Shown here one piece after another: positions 47,600 to 59,391 of a stretch of 64,000 nucleotides of DNA (position 1 is its first letter; every line of letters starts with the position of its first letter). Position numbers and translations under genes: made by a program. The DNA lies in contig CM071936.1 in assembly GCA_016081115.2 (NCBI GenBank), positions 85,303,943-85,367,942 of the forward strand, in the 5' to 3' direction. The DNA comes from Rehmannia glutinosa. Taxonomy: Eukaryota; Streptophyta; Magnoliopsida; Lamiales; Orobanchaceae. The notes beneath the pieces were generated by a model. That model saw only the letters and a program-made list of their open reading frames with translations, made no database searches and was not told the DNA's origin.

Positions 47600-47950
47600 C
47601 GGCTAGAAACCTGACATGATCCCTTTAAGTCTCTAAATTGAGGCTTGATCTAAGTAGGTGTGACAATTCCACGAACAAAATAGGTGACTAAATGAGGGTC
47701 CCCATACACTGTGAAATCTGAAACTAATTGATTAATTAGCCATATTGCAATGGATAAAAATTGCCACTTTGCGAAAAATATAGAACTATAACTGTTAACT
47801 TCTAAAAAGATACAGAGCTAAAAATGCTTCCTTACCATAAGGGTAAATTGGTCAAGGACTAATACTACAACTATAATAGTTACGGGACTAAAATTGTCAA
47901 TAACCAAAACATACAGGACTGTTTTTGCAATTTTCTCGTTAGGTATTCAT
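47600..47950. repeat. MITE-like fragment
   Basis: GTTACGGGACTAAAATTG (47880-47897) and TGCAATTTTCTC (47927-47938) resemble the right arm of the Mutator-like MITE at 21365-21955. The matching left arm was not found. Confidence 0.35.
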
Positions 47951-48022
47951 TTCACCTACCCCATAATTAATTAGTGCTTTGCTTTTTATTTATTAAATGT
48001 AAATGTTAGGTGATGTTAAGCA

Positions 48023-48230
48023 TATAAATAGGCTCCTCAATTCAACATCTGATCATCGGTAAATCAATTCACAAGTATTAAGTGAAGAAAGAAACCGAGA
48101 GCAATCGGTAAAGCAATTCAAAAGAGCGAGAGTATTGTAGCAATAGTCAAGTGTGTTTTGCTCTCAAAATTGTGAGTTTACTTATAACATTTGAGTATTG
48201 AAGAAATATTTCAAATATCCTAGCTTCCGT
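48023..48230 (+). promoter_or_regulatory. Candidate promoter and 5' leader of the DCD gene
   Basis: TATAAATA at 48023-48030 lies 201 nt before an in-frame ATG (48231) and 303 nt before a second one (48333). A start about 30 nt after the TATA gives a leader of roughly 170 nt. No other basal element was recognised. Confidence 0.4.
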
Positions 48231-48443
48231 ATGTTTTCTTTATCTCTCTCTTTTACGCATTTACACCCGTATTACCCGACATTTCAGACAAACAAGCCTG
48301 ATATCAAAAATCTCCTACCCTCTTGCCTTCCAATGGATTCTAAGGAGCCCGACTTCGAGTTTCTAACCAAGAAGCCTTACGTCCCGCCTTCATGGGCAGC
48401 CCACCTTAATCACGTGCCTACTCACATCTTTTCACTGGGCCAG
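48231..48443 (+). CDS. DCD: DCD exon 1
   Basis: The conserved start is MDSKEPDFEFLTKKPYVPPS from ATG 48333. An in-frame ATG at 48231 adds 34 residues (MFSLSLSFTHLHPYY...), Ser/Leu/Pro-rich with few acids, which may be an organelle presequence although Arg is lacking. Donor: CAG|GTATAC. Confidence 0.8.
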
Positions 48444-48561
48444 GTATACTTTTTTCCTTTTTTAAAGATTCAATTATTTTATTAATTAGTACTCTGATTT
48501 TGCATTCATTGAGTTTATGGTTGAATTGTTCTTTTTTTCTTGGGTGGATTATGGCATATAG

Positions 48562-48627
48562 TTTCCGACTCCAATCCACAAGTGGAACCTTCCTAATTTG
48601 CCTAAAAACACCGAGGTTTATCTCAAG
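48562..48627 (+). CDS. DCD: DCD exon 2
   Basis: 22 codons, FPTPIHKWNLPNLPKNTEVY then LK. Matches the family segment (LPTPIHRWNLP) before the PLP-lysine motif. Acceptor ATATAG, donor AAG|GTAATT. Confidence 0.85.
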
Positions 48628-48665
48628 GTAATTATCATGCTTCTCCATGCTCATGTTGTGTATGT

Positions 48666-48960
48666 ACAAACTACTAGAAAAATCTGTCGGTTGTATAAAA
48701 TAACTAATAAATATATGTATATATCGTTGTATGTAAAATTATTATAGGTAATATTTAACAACCAAATATAAAACTATTGGTATTTACCTACAATGTTTAT
48801 GTTTGTAATTTGAAAATTGTTGGTGATTTGTCAGTAATTAGTTGGTATAATTTGGGAGAAGACAATATTTTTTATTTTGTAGGTAACTGTAAATTTAGTG
48901 ACATAATCATTTATATATCGATAGATTTTGTCAGTAAACTGAAAGATTTTTTGTAATAAG
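48666..48960. mobile_element. CACTA-like MITE in DCD intron 2
   Basis: The left end CTACTAGAAAAATCTGTCGG and right end GATTTTTTGTAAT resemble imperfect CACTA-type termini (CACTACAAGAAA...). The interior has repeated TCGG/GTTGGT-type words. No clear 3-bp duplication was read. Confidence 0.4.
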
Positions 48961-49116
48961 GGAATTTTGCGAACACTATAAAAGTGGTTAATACATAGGC
49001 TTGCCACACAAAATTAAACCTTATATCTATGTTATTAATTTCTCCCAGTACTATGGTGTGTAAATGGTTTACAAGATTACTTAAATACAAAGCCTATAAT
49101 CTCAAACTTTCTAAAA

Positions 49117-49583
49117 GTTACACTCTTTACAAAATTTCTCAAGCAAAAATACAAGTGTTTTAAAAAGGTTAGGAGCTTATAAGCTGTTTTTAAAAATATT
49201 GGAAAATCCCAACTTATTTTCAAAATAATATCTTATTTCAACAACCTCCTTTAATTTTGATTAAGTTAATTACAATAGCAATTACTAACATCTAAAAGCT
49301 GAAAACGTCTTTTTTTATTCAAACACTTCAATCACTTATTTTTAAAATAAGATCTAACATCATATAAGCTCTAAAAAATCTTATAAGATGTAGGAGCTTA
49401 TAAGGTGTTTCTACTTTTTAAGATTACTGCGTAAACACTACAAACTTCTAATTCTCAACTACTTTTAGTTTTTTTTTTTTTATAATATATCATTCACTAA
49501 AAGTACTAGTTTTTTGGAAACAATCTTTCAACCTTTTTAAAACACTTGTATTTTTGCTTGAGAAATTTTGTAAAGAGTGTAAC
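49117..49583. repeat. Perfect 54-bp inverted repeat in DCD intron 2
   Basis: 49117-49170 and 49530-49583 are exact reverse complements (GTTACACTCTTTACA...AAAAAGGTT). The 359-bp loop is rich in AGCTTATAAG-type words. No flanking duplication was found, so it may be a MITE or a local inverted duplication. Confidence 0.75.
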
Positions 49584-49719
49584 AACTTATAAACTATCAA
49601 ACACCTTATAAGATGTTTTGAAGAGCTTATAAGCTCAACCAAACACCCTATAAGTTGTTTTTTAGAACAAAAAAGTAGAATAAGTTAAATGAGATTGTTT
49701 GGTGAATACTAGCTAGTAT

Positions 49720-50545
49720 ATTGATACAATTACATAAATTTATATAAGCATATTTACTTCTTCAATAACATATAAATATATAAAATACATGTATATATAT
49801 ATTGGTTGTCAAATATTAATACATCTATTTAAAATTATAAATACGAAATTACTCATATATTTATTTACAAAACACATATGTAGATATTTATAAGTATATG
49901 TTTATTTGTGTGTTTTTATAAATCTACATTCATAGATTTATAGATTCGTGAATATATGAAGATAACAATACATGTGTACATATATTATGTGCATTTATAT
50001 TTGCAGACTATAATATAATAATTATACGATTATATATTTTTACTATATAATATGTATATACTAATTCCATATGTATATATTCAATTGTATATTCATGAAA
50101 AATAAATATATGAAAAGACACATATATTATGTGCATTTATAACTGCAAATATGTAATATATATATATAGATAGATTATATAAAAGTCTGAATATATATTC
50201 ATAAATATTTAATATGTACTAATAAATCTATAAATTATTTATGCGTAAATCTACATATGTTGTATTCCACTAATATAACAAAATATATAAAGTACATATA
50301 TAAGTATTTATAAATATACAATGTATTTATATATTAGTACAATTATTTTAAAATATGTATAAATATACTTATGTAATCATAAATATATGAATATATACAT
50401 ATACAATTATATATATAATATATATGTACTTATATATTCATTCAAGTTTTTATTAACATTTAACTTATTTATCTGCACGCATATAAATATATGTATGTAT
50501 ATATATAAATATATGTATGTCACTATAAAAATTTATTGTTTATTA
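49720..50545. repeat. AT-rich TATATA/ATGTAT-type low-complexity tract
   Basis: Over 800 bp almost entirely of TA, ATA and ATGTATA words within intron 2. No gene. Confidence 0.7.
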
Positions 50546-50546
50546 T

Positions 50547-50850
50547 AATAAATATATGTCGGTAGAAGGCTTAACGATAGATTTACCGATGGAAAAATCC
50601 GTCTTGAAAAACTTCATCGGTAAGCCTTGCCGACGGAAAATACTTCCATCGGTAATTAATGTTCCCAAAGACAATTCCATTAGTAGTAATTTATATAATT
50701 ATGTCGGTGATGGAATAGCCTACGTAGTTCCGACGAATTTCGAACGGAGCACCATTGTTAATGTCCGACGGGTCTAGTCCATTGGTAGAGAGAATTTTTT
50801 TTTAAGTTACTGACGGAATAATCCGCTGGTAATTAAAGAAGAAGAAGAAG
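50547..50850. repeat. CCGACGGA-motif element fragment
   Basis: Alternating CCGATGGA, TCGGTAA, CCGACGG and TTACTGACGGAA words on both strands, as in subterminal regions of plant CACTA elements. The open frame inside (50556-50777) is a by-product of these repeats. Confidence 0.45.
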
Positions 50851-50946
50851 GGGAGGCACGTTGGGATGGTATGTAGTAGATGGTGGTTGTCGGTAGTTGG
50901 GGAGGAGGGAGGGAAACGAAGAAGCAAAACTGTATATATTTTTTAA

Positions 50947-51199
50947 GGCAAAAATATTTTTTTCGTCCACTAAGTGAACGAGTTTAGAGATTTAGTCCAC
51001 ACTTATAGAAATTTTTGAAATTGGTCCACGAAGTAGAAAATTTGAACTTTTAGTCCATTGACCGGCTACAACAGGTAAAAGTGATCTGCATTCTATGTGG
51101 AATTTGTTTTTTGCTTTTTTTAGGGAAGGAACTTTATTTTGCTTATAGGGCATCCTATGTGGCATTTTGGAGGGAAAAATGTATTTTCAATGTAATTAG

Positions 51200-51230
<31 letters not shown>

Positions 51231-52279
51231 AGATACATTATGATTGTGAATAAAATTTTAATAAAAATAAAATACTTTAATTGGATAAATATATTCGAAA
51301 TTATAAAATAAAACAACTATGTCATAAGTTTAAATTGCTTATTAATATTAGTATTTTTAAAATACAGGACTTAAAATATAGAAAAGTATATTTAATTCAA
51401 CTAGAAATAAAAACTTATTGTGGTAAAAAGAAAATAAAAAATATTTAATTATTACTCTTTCATTATTAAAAAATAAACTTCGATAAAATTAAAAATTATA
51501 ATAAAAATAATAAATAAATATATATTGAAAAATCTAATATTGGAAATGAGTATAAATTATTACTTTAATTCAAACTTTAAGTAAATTTAAACTACAGAAT
51601 CTTACTAATTGATACATCAATTTATGTCTAATATTTCAATTACTTATTACAAAATCTAAATATTGTGATTTTATATTCAAAAAATGTTAAACTTAAAATT
51701 AAATAAAAATACAAAAACAGAAACTTCCCCAAAATCCTGAAAACAATTTAAAAGTGGTGGACGAAATTGGACGAATTAAAAATGTCAAAACAAGTTTTGC
51801 CTTGTAAATTGGATAGAAAATGTTATGATATAAACAAATTTTTTCATTTTATAATCTCGAATACATTTATCCAATTTTAATATTTTAAATTTTTTAAACA
51901 TTATTTTATTTTTCAGGAAATTTTTGAAAATTATTTTGTGTTTTTAAAATTAATAAATAATTTAAATATATTATGTAAACTATTTTTTTTATTCATAATC
52001 ATAATGTATCTTATATTTTTTTTATCTAATTTATATTGAAAATACTTTTTTTCCCTCCAAAATGTCACATAGGATGCCATATAAGCAAAATAAAGTTCCT
52101 TCCCTAAAAAAAACAAAAAACAATTTTCACATATGATGCAGGTCACTTTTACCTGTTATAGCCGGTCAGTGGACTAAAAGTCCGAATTTTTGCCACTTAG
52201 TGGATCAATTTCAAAAATTTCTGTAAGTGTAGACTAAATCTCGAACTCGTTCACTTAGTGGACGAAAAAAATTTTTGCC
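50947..52279. mobile_element. Long-TIR (Mutator-like) element in DCD intron 2
   Basis: About 1.33 kb with inverted arms of roughly 260 bp (50947-51210 and 52016-52279). The ends are GGCAAAAAT and ATTTTTGCC. Shared arm words are TCCACTAAGTGAACGAG, TTTTACCTGTTATAGCCGGT-like, and GGAACTTTATTTTGCTTATA. The AT-rich interior has no transposase. Flanks are T-rich, so the target duplication is unreadable. Confidence 0.7.
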
Positions 52280-54496
52280 TTTTTTTTCTGAAGATCCTGG
52301 AATGGGTGGAATGAGGTGGGACTGGTGGGATTTTATTCCATTTCAATAACCTAGGTTACAAATGTTCAACCAACTGAGCTACAATCAATTCCCAACAAAA
52401 TTTCGTATTAAAAAACACTAAAAACTATTATATTTTCTAAGCTATATATGAGCTGCCAATTGCTTTTTTGAGTGCATAAATGATATAAAGGAAGTAACTC
52501 GTAGGGAAAACAATAAGAGGTGGTCTTATATGAGACCACCTTATGGACTCAAGTTCATGAGATGGATCCTACAAATATAAAAAATATAATTTTTTTATTG
52601 GTTTGGATTTAGGTAAAATATATTAATGAGACCGTCTCATACAAGTTTTTCAATAAATCGTAAAATCTATAAAAATTCTTATATGGATTTATACATATGT
52701 GTGTATTTATATATTAACATATTAACAAATGTAGATATATATATATATATATGCATATTAGTAAATATATTATATACTATTCACCAAAAAATATATATCA
52801 ATGATATATTATATATTTTATATTTATGAATTTGTATGTAGATACGTAATAAAAGAATAATTTTCCAATATAAATATATTCCAAGGTAAAAAAATGTCCA
52901 AAAGAACTTTTGCTTTTAAATAAAATCAAAAGCAAAGTTATAAATTTAAAACACCATATGCCTTTGAATTTTAATTAAATATTTTGGGGATAATTTTAGA
53001 ATTGGTAACTCAAGTAGTCAGTAGACATATATACTTTTTTTTTGGTACCTTATATTCTCAACTCATCAAAAGTGATCATTAACGTTCATTTTTTAATTGT
53101 TTTTGGTATTGATTACAACAGTTAAAGGTGGTACATATATTGTCCTCATTTTCACTTGTATTTTTATTTATAAACCATTAAATCCTCATGTAATCTGGGG
53201 AAAAATGTAAAAAAATTAAATTTGTTATGAAAGAGATTATGTTTTATACCCTTAATTTTAATAAAAATCTAAAATCAAAACTTCTGGTCCCGAATAATTT
53301 TAAAATCACGAGACCTTCTTTTACATCCATTATTTTTAACAACATGCTTAATCTTCAATTGAATCGAAAATTCAACTATAATTATCTTGTAAAATTATTA
53401 AGAATAAAATAAACTTTATATTTCTAATTGGTAATTAATACATTAATTATTTTAACTCCTTATTAATATATTTATATAATATATTTATATAATAAATTAA
53501 AATTTATAATTAAATATTAAATTAAACTTTATTATTAAACTAAATTATATTTTTAATTCGTAACTAAACCATTGTACTTTAAGAATAAAAAAAACCCCAA
53601 AAAAAACCTTTTCTCACTGTAACTTGAAGTTTCTACTAACAAAAAAAATGATTTATAATAGCATGTTTAGGAACCTATTTGAAATTGACTTTTAGGTATA
53701 GAAGTCGATTTACGAAAAAACTATGTGTTTGGTGATTATATTTAAATGGACTTATAGAATAATAATTTGCTTCTCCAAATGTCCATTTTGGACAAATGCA
53801 AAATTTCTGAGATTTGAATTTCATTTATACACTTCTGCTCGATGGACATTAAAATGTATTTCTACCAAACACTTAATAATACTCATAAAACTTTTTGAAA
53901 AGTCCATATATTCAACAGTGCATTTCATAGATGGACTTGTATTCCAAGAGTACTCACAGACATACAGTCTTTGGTAAATCACTTTAATTCTCTGCTGCGG
54001 GAAAACTGCTACAAATACGTACTGTAGTGTTTCACAAATAATGTACCTTTTAGTACCAAGTAGAATGAATCAACATCAATAATTTTTTATTCATATATTC
54101 AATCTAATGATCTGGCAATGAAATTGTGTACTTCTGTATAATTTAGTTTGAAATATAAATACATACCTATGAGTTCAAGTTTGTTGGCTAAGGTGACTGT
54201 CACTTTAATTCAAATCATGTCTTGCTTTTTAAGTCTGATTGGATAAAAGCATTTTCAATAACTGACATCAATTAATTTTCTGATTAAATCTCATATTCAT
54301 AAATTTATGATCAATGAATATTGGCTATTATTTTCAAACTAAATTGGCAAATCAAATGTGTTTCCAAGATATATATAGCCGTCGACTAGTGAACTGTATA
54401 GCACGGTGAATCTGATGATTATTTAATGCCCTGATTATTCAGACTGAATTTTCCAATATGTGTTATCTAATGTGTGTGAAATTTGCAATTTTATAG
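52280..54496. other. Remainder of DCD intron 2
   Basis: No gene seen. 52525-52546 (GGTGGTCTTATATGAGACCACC) is a near-perfect hairpin, and GAGACCGTCTCATAC at 52629-52643 is a second one. 52735-52752 is an (AT)n run. 53640-53980 is probably a MITE remnant (repeated words such as GGACTT). The rest is AT-rich. Confidence 0.5.
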
Positions 54497-54691
54497 CGTG
54501 AAGATCTTTCTGGAATGCAATTAAGTGGTAACAAGGTGAGGAAACTCGAATTTTTGTTGGCAGATGCAGTAGCATAAGGTGCTGATTGTATTATAACTAT
54601 TGGAGCAATACAAAGCAATCATTGCCGAGCTACTGCTGTGGCAGCCAAGTATTTGAACCTTGACTGTTATCTTATACTGTTCACTTCAGAG
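54497..54691 (+). CDS. DCD: DCD exon 3 with in-frame TAA
   Basis: 65 codons starting REDLSGMQLSGNKVRKLEFL; the Lys of GNK should bind PLP. After LLADAVA the codon at 54575-54577 is TAA where relatives usually have Gln (CAA/CAG). The reading continues in the same frame (GADCIITIGAIQSNHCRA), so only a single-base change is needed to explain it. Confidence 0.85.
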
Positions 54692-55205
54692 GTATCGTCT
54701 TTTCTTGCCAAAGGTTTCTCCGTTGAAAGCACTAAATATGATGGATTTACGGCTAAATTGCAATTTGAATCATGTAGTTATAGGGTTGGCAATAGTTGTC
54801 TTTCAGAATCACTATGTGCAAAAACGCCATGTAATTCTAGATTTTTGGACAGTTATACCTGCTCATGTGGAAACCAATTTCGCTTATGTAGAAATTCTCC
54901 AAGTGAATTATATGTTGATTGGGATACAAACTCTATTAAAAAAACTCAATTAGAGGATGTTAATATAAGTGAGATTCTTTTCTATATTATGGGGTTTGTG
55001 AAAATGTAAACAAGTTGATTTATCCGGCAAATTTTCCAGTTTTTGGCAATCAAAGTACTTAAATTGTGACTTTTTCGAAAATTAATGGGCTAATTGCAAA
55101 TAGTAATTTCGCAGGAGTGTTGTTGTTATCCCCATATAAATACTAAATTGCAATTTAGCCTGGATTTAGTTCTGACATTGGCTTCATTCCCTTCTGATTT
55201 TTCAG

Positions 55206-55316
55206 GTTCTATTAGACAAGGATCCTGGGTTGAGTGGAAATCTCTTAGTTGAACGTTTGATTGGAGCACATATAAACCTTGTTTCAGAACAAGAGTTTGC
55301 TAGCATTGGGAGTGTA
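55206..55316 (+). CDS. DCD: DCD exon 4
   Basis: 37 codons: LLDKDPGLSGNLLVERLIGA to EFASIGSV. Acceptor TTTCAG, donor GTA|GTATGT. Confidence 0.85.
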
Positions 55317-55685
55317 GTATGTCTATTGAAACACGAGTCGTTGATAATAGAATTGGCCTTGTATATGTTTCTTCACTGGTTTTACTATTTTTCTTGATCA
55401 TTTATTGAAGTGTCATATTTGGGTATCGTGATCAGGAACCGACTTGATATGAATCCCATGAAGCAATCTTATATAGGTCTTAAACGTTTTGGAGGAAAAT
55501 TTATATGTATATACCTAGCTCAAGTGTGACTGTGTGAGCCCAATAAAAATAAATATAACTTCTCTATTGAGGCCAATAAAACCCATTATTGAATTTGTGC
55601 ACTATTTGTGAAGCTCATCTCAAGTCTCAAAATCTCAAGTCTTGCATTGATCGTGAATCGTGATTTTTCCTTCTTTCTTCTACAG

Positions 55686-55777
55686 GGTCTCACCAACTTA
55701 CTTAAAGAAAGGTTGTTGAGCAAAGGGAGAAAGCCGTATGTCATTCCTGTGGGCGGAAGCAATTCCTTGGGCACTTG
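55686..55777 (+). CDS. DCD: DCD exon 5
   Basis: GLTNLLKERLLSKGRKPYVI then PVGGSNSLGT; a Trp codon is split over the next intron. GGSNSLG is a PLP-phosphate/substrate region of the family. Confidence 0.85.
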
Positions 55778-56030
55778 GTAAAATCTTGTGTTCATGTAAA
55801 TCATTATCTTGTTGATATACATTATGAGTTTGATTTATTATATACAACTTAGTTTTTATAGTGACTACTCAATGTGAAAATGGCAAAGGTATTCACCAAA
55901 AACTATTATGTAATGAATGAATATTAATTTGGATAGCTTTCAGTTTTGGTACTGTCATCCCCTCGAACTTGGTCGATACATGTGACGATCGATGTTTTCA
56001 TCAATTAACAAAACAGCTTTTGGTTTTCAG

Positions 56031-56123
56031 GGGTTATATTGAAGCAATTAGGGAGATAAAAGATCAGCTTCGGAAAGGGAATGGCGAAGTAGCATTTGAT
56101 GACATTGTTGTAGCATGTGGAAG
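56031..56123 (+). CDS. DCD: DCD exon 6
   Basis: GYIEAIREIKDQLRKGNGEV then AFDDIVVACG; the next Ser codon is split. Acceptor TTTCAG, donor AAG|GTGTGT. Confidence 0.85.
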
Positions 56124-56602
56124 GTGTGTTCCGATTCTAATGTAATTGTTTGTTATTATCTAAGACTGCATTTGGATGAAAGAATTTAAAATTGCTCCAT
56201 CTAATATGGATTTGAACCCCCCTGCATAACTCTGAAAATAGTTGAAAACAAGAGTTGAAAAGATTTGAAATCCATTCCATTATGTGATTATCTCCCTTCC
56301 CCCAACTCTATAATATTTTTAAAATTAATATAATCTTTTTATGTATAACTTTTAAATTTTCAATTTTGCCCCTATAAACAACTAAAAAAACATATGTATT
56401 TAATGTTTTTAGAAAAAAATATATATCGGGCACCCCCGAGTCCATATTTTCTAGCTTCTTCATCCCTAGAAACAAGCTCAATATATAAATTTTTGATTAA
56501 GGATTTGAAATACTTAACTTCTAATCTATCTAATCCAAATTGAGTGCGCCTAATAATTTTGCTATGATTATGGATATCTATATATGTGTCAATGATTTTC
56601 AG

Positions 56603-56660
56603 TGGGGGCACAGTTGCTGGTTTATCAGTTGGATCATGGCTGAGTGAATTAGGAGCTAAA
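56603..56660 (+). CDS. DCD: DCD exon 7
   Basis: (S)GGTVAGLSVGSWLSELGAK. The SGGT loop is expected to contact the PLP phosphate. Acceptor TTTCAG, donor AAA|GTAAAT. Confidence 0.85.
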
Positions 56661-56742
56661 GTAAATACTTTTCTTTCTCCTTCTGATATGCTCCCCAATC
56701 ATCTTGAAAATCGCTCATTGTTTATAGATGTGATGAAAGCAG

Positions 56743-56856
56743 GTCCATGCCTTCTCTATATATTATGATCCTGAGTACTTATATGAGTATACTCAAGGCT
56801 TATTTGATGGACTTCAAGTCGGTGTCTGCTCGCTCGATATTGTCGACATTCAAAAT
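56743..56856 (+). CDS. DCD: DCD exon 8
   Basis: 38 codons: VHAFSIYYDPEYLYEYTQGL to CSLDIVDIQN. Relatives have CDDP at the YYDP position. Acceptor AAGCAG, donor AAT|GTGAGC. Confidence 0.85.
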
Positions 56857-57229
56857 GTGAGCTTCATGTTTATTATACTGTTGAAATTGAAATATATTTT
56901 CTCCTCATGTTTGAAAACTAGTTTAAACTTGCTTGTCTCAACAAAAGATGGTGTAAGGTTTAATATTTGGTTTTTGGGAAATATATGTTTGAGGATAAAA
57001 TACAAAAACTATCCCTAAGATTTAACTAATTACCAAAAATTCAGTTTTCTTTTAAAATAACAATTATCGCTTTTCAGTTATTACAATCACCCCTTAAGGT
57101 TTGTATTTTCTTAACAAATACCCTACTAATTGTTAGGAGCACACAACTATCTTCATATATGATATTGTCCACTTTGACCCAAGCTCTCATGGTTTTGTTT
57201 TTGGGCTTCCACCTAGAAGGGCTAAAACC

Positions 57230-57640
57230 TGTTGGGTATACGGGTGTAAATATAAAATGTGAGAGAAATATAACATAAATTGGAGGCAAAATTATATTCT
57301 TACTAATATAATTTGGAAAATATAATGTAGAAAACACTCTCAATTTTTATCTCACAAATTTCTACACAATTTTCTCTCACTAGCTAGCCTTGAATTGGCT
57401 TTGTTTCTTGCTCTCAATTTGTACATCAAATACTGATACAAACTAGCCTATTTATAGGCTTCAACATTTATCAACATGTTAATTAAAAATTTCACCACTA
57501 ATGAAGTGGGTTAGGTACAATTGATTATCAACCATGCCTTTATAAGTTGGGTTGGTAACTTCAAACTCCAGCCACTACTTTTATTTTTGTGGGTTGTTGG
57601 ATGGAATGCAAAATGTCCTCTGCAAATTATCTTTTTAACA
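57230..57640 (-). repeat. Intronic copia 3' LTR
   Basis: TGTTGGGTATACGGGTG to CTTTTTAACA. CTATTTATAG at 57448-57457 is the TATA box on the minus strand. Next to it, the minus-strand purine run AAGAAGGGG (57641-57650 region) is the polypurine tract. Confidence 0.95.
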
Positions 57641-57765
57641 CCCCTTCTTAATTTGTAATTTGGACATTCTTTTGAAGTTGTTTCAATTTTTCAAGGTTCA
57701 CTGCTTTGGTGAAACCATCTGCCAATTGCTCCTTTGTGTTAACAAATTCCAATTGAATTTCTTGA

Positions 57766-58402
57766 TCATTCACAAGACTTGATGAAATGGTGCCGAAGTT
57801 CAATGTGCTTCGATCTTGCATGAAAAACTGGATTTTTCGTCATTGCAATAGTTGACATGTTATCGCAGAAAATTATTGTGGGAGTGTCTTGACTTTGCTG
57901 AACATCAGCCAAAATTCTTCTAAGCCATACTGCTTCACAAGATGCATCCGTAGCTGCAATGTATTCTCTCGTCATACGCCGATGAAAGTGATCTTGTCTT
58001 TTGCTTTTTGATGACCAAGATATTATTTTTGAACCAAGATGAGAATACATGCCCGGATGTACTTTTTGCGATCATCAAGTGACCCAGCCAGTCACTATCT
58101 ATATCCATAAGCTTATTTTCTTTTTCTTTAACATATAGAGTTTTTTCGTACCTTGAAGGTATCGAAGAATTCCTTTTGCTGCTGCATAATGTAGCTTGCT
58201 TGGATCGTGCATGAATCGTGATATCGGTATTTGGATAGACAATATCGGTCTTGTATTTGTCAAGTAGATCAACGATCCGACTAAGGCTGCGGTACATCTT
58301 TGGATCAGCTTTAGTTGCACCATCATTCAATTGTAGTTTTTCATTTACTGCAAGTGGAGTTGAGATCGGCTTACAGTTGCTCATCTGAAATTTCTTCAAC
58401 AA
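57766..58402 (-). pseudogene. Intronic copia RNase H
   Basis: Two overlapping frames carry KPISTPLAVNEKLQL and a YRSL segment, a DSDWLGH motif (first catalytic Asp), REYIAATDASCEAVWLRRIL (Glu is in EYIAA) and IFCDNMSTIAMTKNPVFHAR (second Asp), then KHIELRHHF. Frameshifts lie near 58000 and 58250. The domain removes the RNA strand during cDNA synthesis. Confidence 0.85.
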
Positions 58403-58449
58403 TGCTTCAAGATATTTTTCTTGAGAAATAAATATTTCTCCTTTTATTG

Positions 58450-59370
58450 GCGAACTTGAATCCCAAGAAAATATTTCATGAGACCCAAGTCAGTCATCTC
58501 GTACTCTTTCATCATTGCCTTTTTGAATTCTTGCACCAATGTTGGATTTGTCCCTGTATAGATCAAGTCATCTACGTAAAGACAAACAATTAAAAAATCT
58601 TGCGCACCTTGTTTCTTTTTACGTATAATGACGGTTCACTCACTCTTCTTTGAAAACCAGTTTGTTGAAAAGTACTTGTCAATCTTGCTGTTCCAGGCTC
58701 TTGGTGCTTGCTTCAATCCATATAATGCTTTTCTGAGTCGATAGACATTATCTTCTTCACCATTGGCAATGTAGCCTTCTGGTTGTTCCACGTACACTTC
58801 TTCTTCCAAGTCACCATTGAGAAATGCTGATTTAACATCCATTTGGTAGACTGGCAACTCAAATTGTGCTGCAATGGCCAAGACAATTCGTATTGTCTCC
58901 ATTCGAGCAATTGGTGCAAATGTCTCATTGAAATCAACTCCTGGTTGCTGAGAATATCCTTTTGCAACTAAGCGGGCTTTGTGCTTGTGAATTGAGCCAT
59001 CTTCTTTGTACTTGGTCTTGTAGATCCATTTGACCCCGATCACACTTTTTCCTTCAGGAAGGTCTACGAGCTCCCAAGTATTGTTCTTTTCAATGCTTGC
59101 AATTTCTTCATCCATTGCGATTTGCCAAACTTCTTCTTTGGCGGCTTCTTCATAGTTCTGAGGCTCACAGGCAAAAAATGCAACATCACAAGTTTCGTAT
59201 ATTTCTCTTAAACTTCTTACCCTTCTAATTGGACTTTCAGATTCTGGATAGAATTCTTCAGATGGTCCTGGAAAACTCGAGCTTGGACTGGAACTTGAGC
59301 TGGTGCTTGGTTGATCTCCATGACTTGTTGGAGTAGGCAATGTTCCAGGCAAATATACAATCTTTTTCAT
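58450..59370 (-). pseudogene. Intronic copia reverse transcriptase
   Basis: A 244-codon frame (59370-58636) holds the linker (Ser/Pro-rich), WQIAMDEEIASIEKNNTWEL, SVIGVKWIYKTKY, KARLVAKGYSQQPGVDFNET, YQMDVKSAFLNGDLEEEVYV and KALYGLKQAPRAWNSKID. A frameshift near 58636 precedes the catalytic LYVDDLIYTG (about 58566-58600), which is readable in another frame, with the following YFLGF segment near 58470. Confidence 0.9.
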
Positions 59371-59391
59371 TTTTTCATTTTCATTCCAATT

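Noticed and set aside
46668..48230. Endogenous pararetrovirus remnant with its promoter
   Set aside because: A TATA box after protein-like debris suggested it, but no RT, coat or movement motif could be read.
50556..50777. 73-codon open frame
   Set aside because: It is made of CCGACGGA/TCGGTAA repeats of a CACTA-like fragment.
52340..52395. tRNA-like box A (TAGCTCAGTTGG) on the minus strand
   Set aside because: No acceptor stem or box B in the expected place; at best a decayed SINE.
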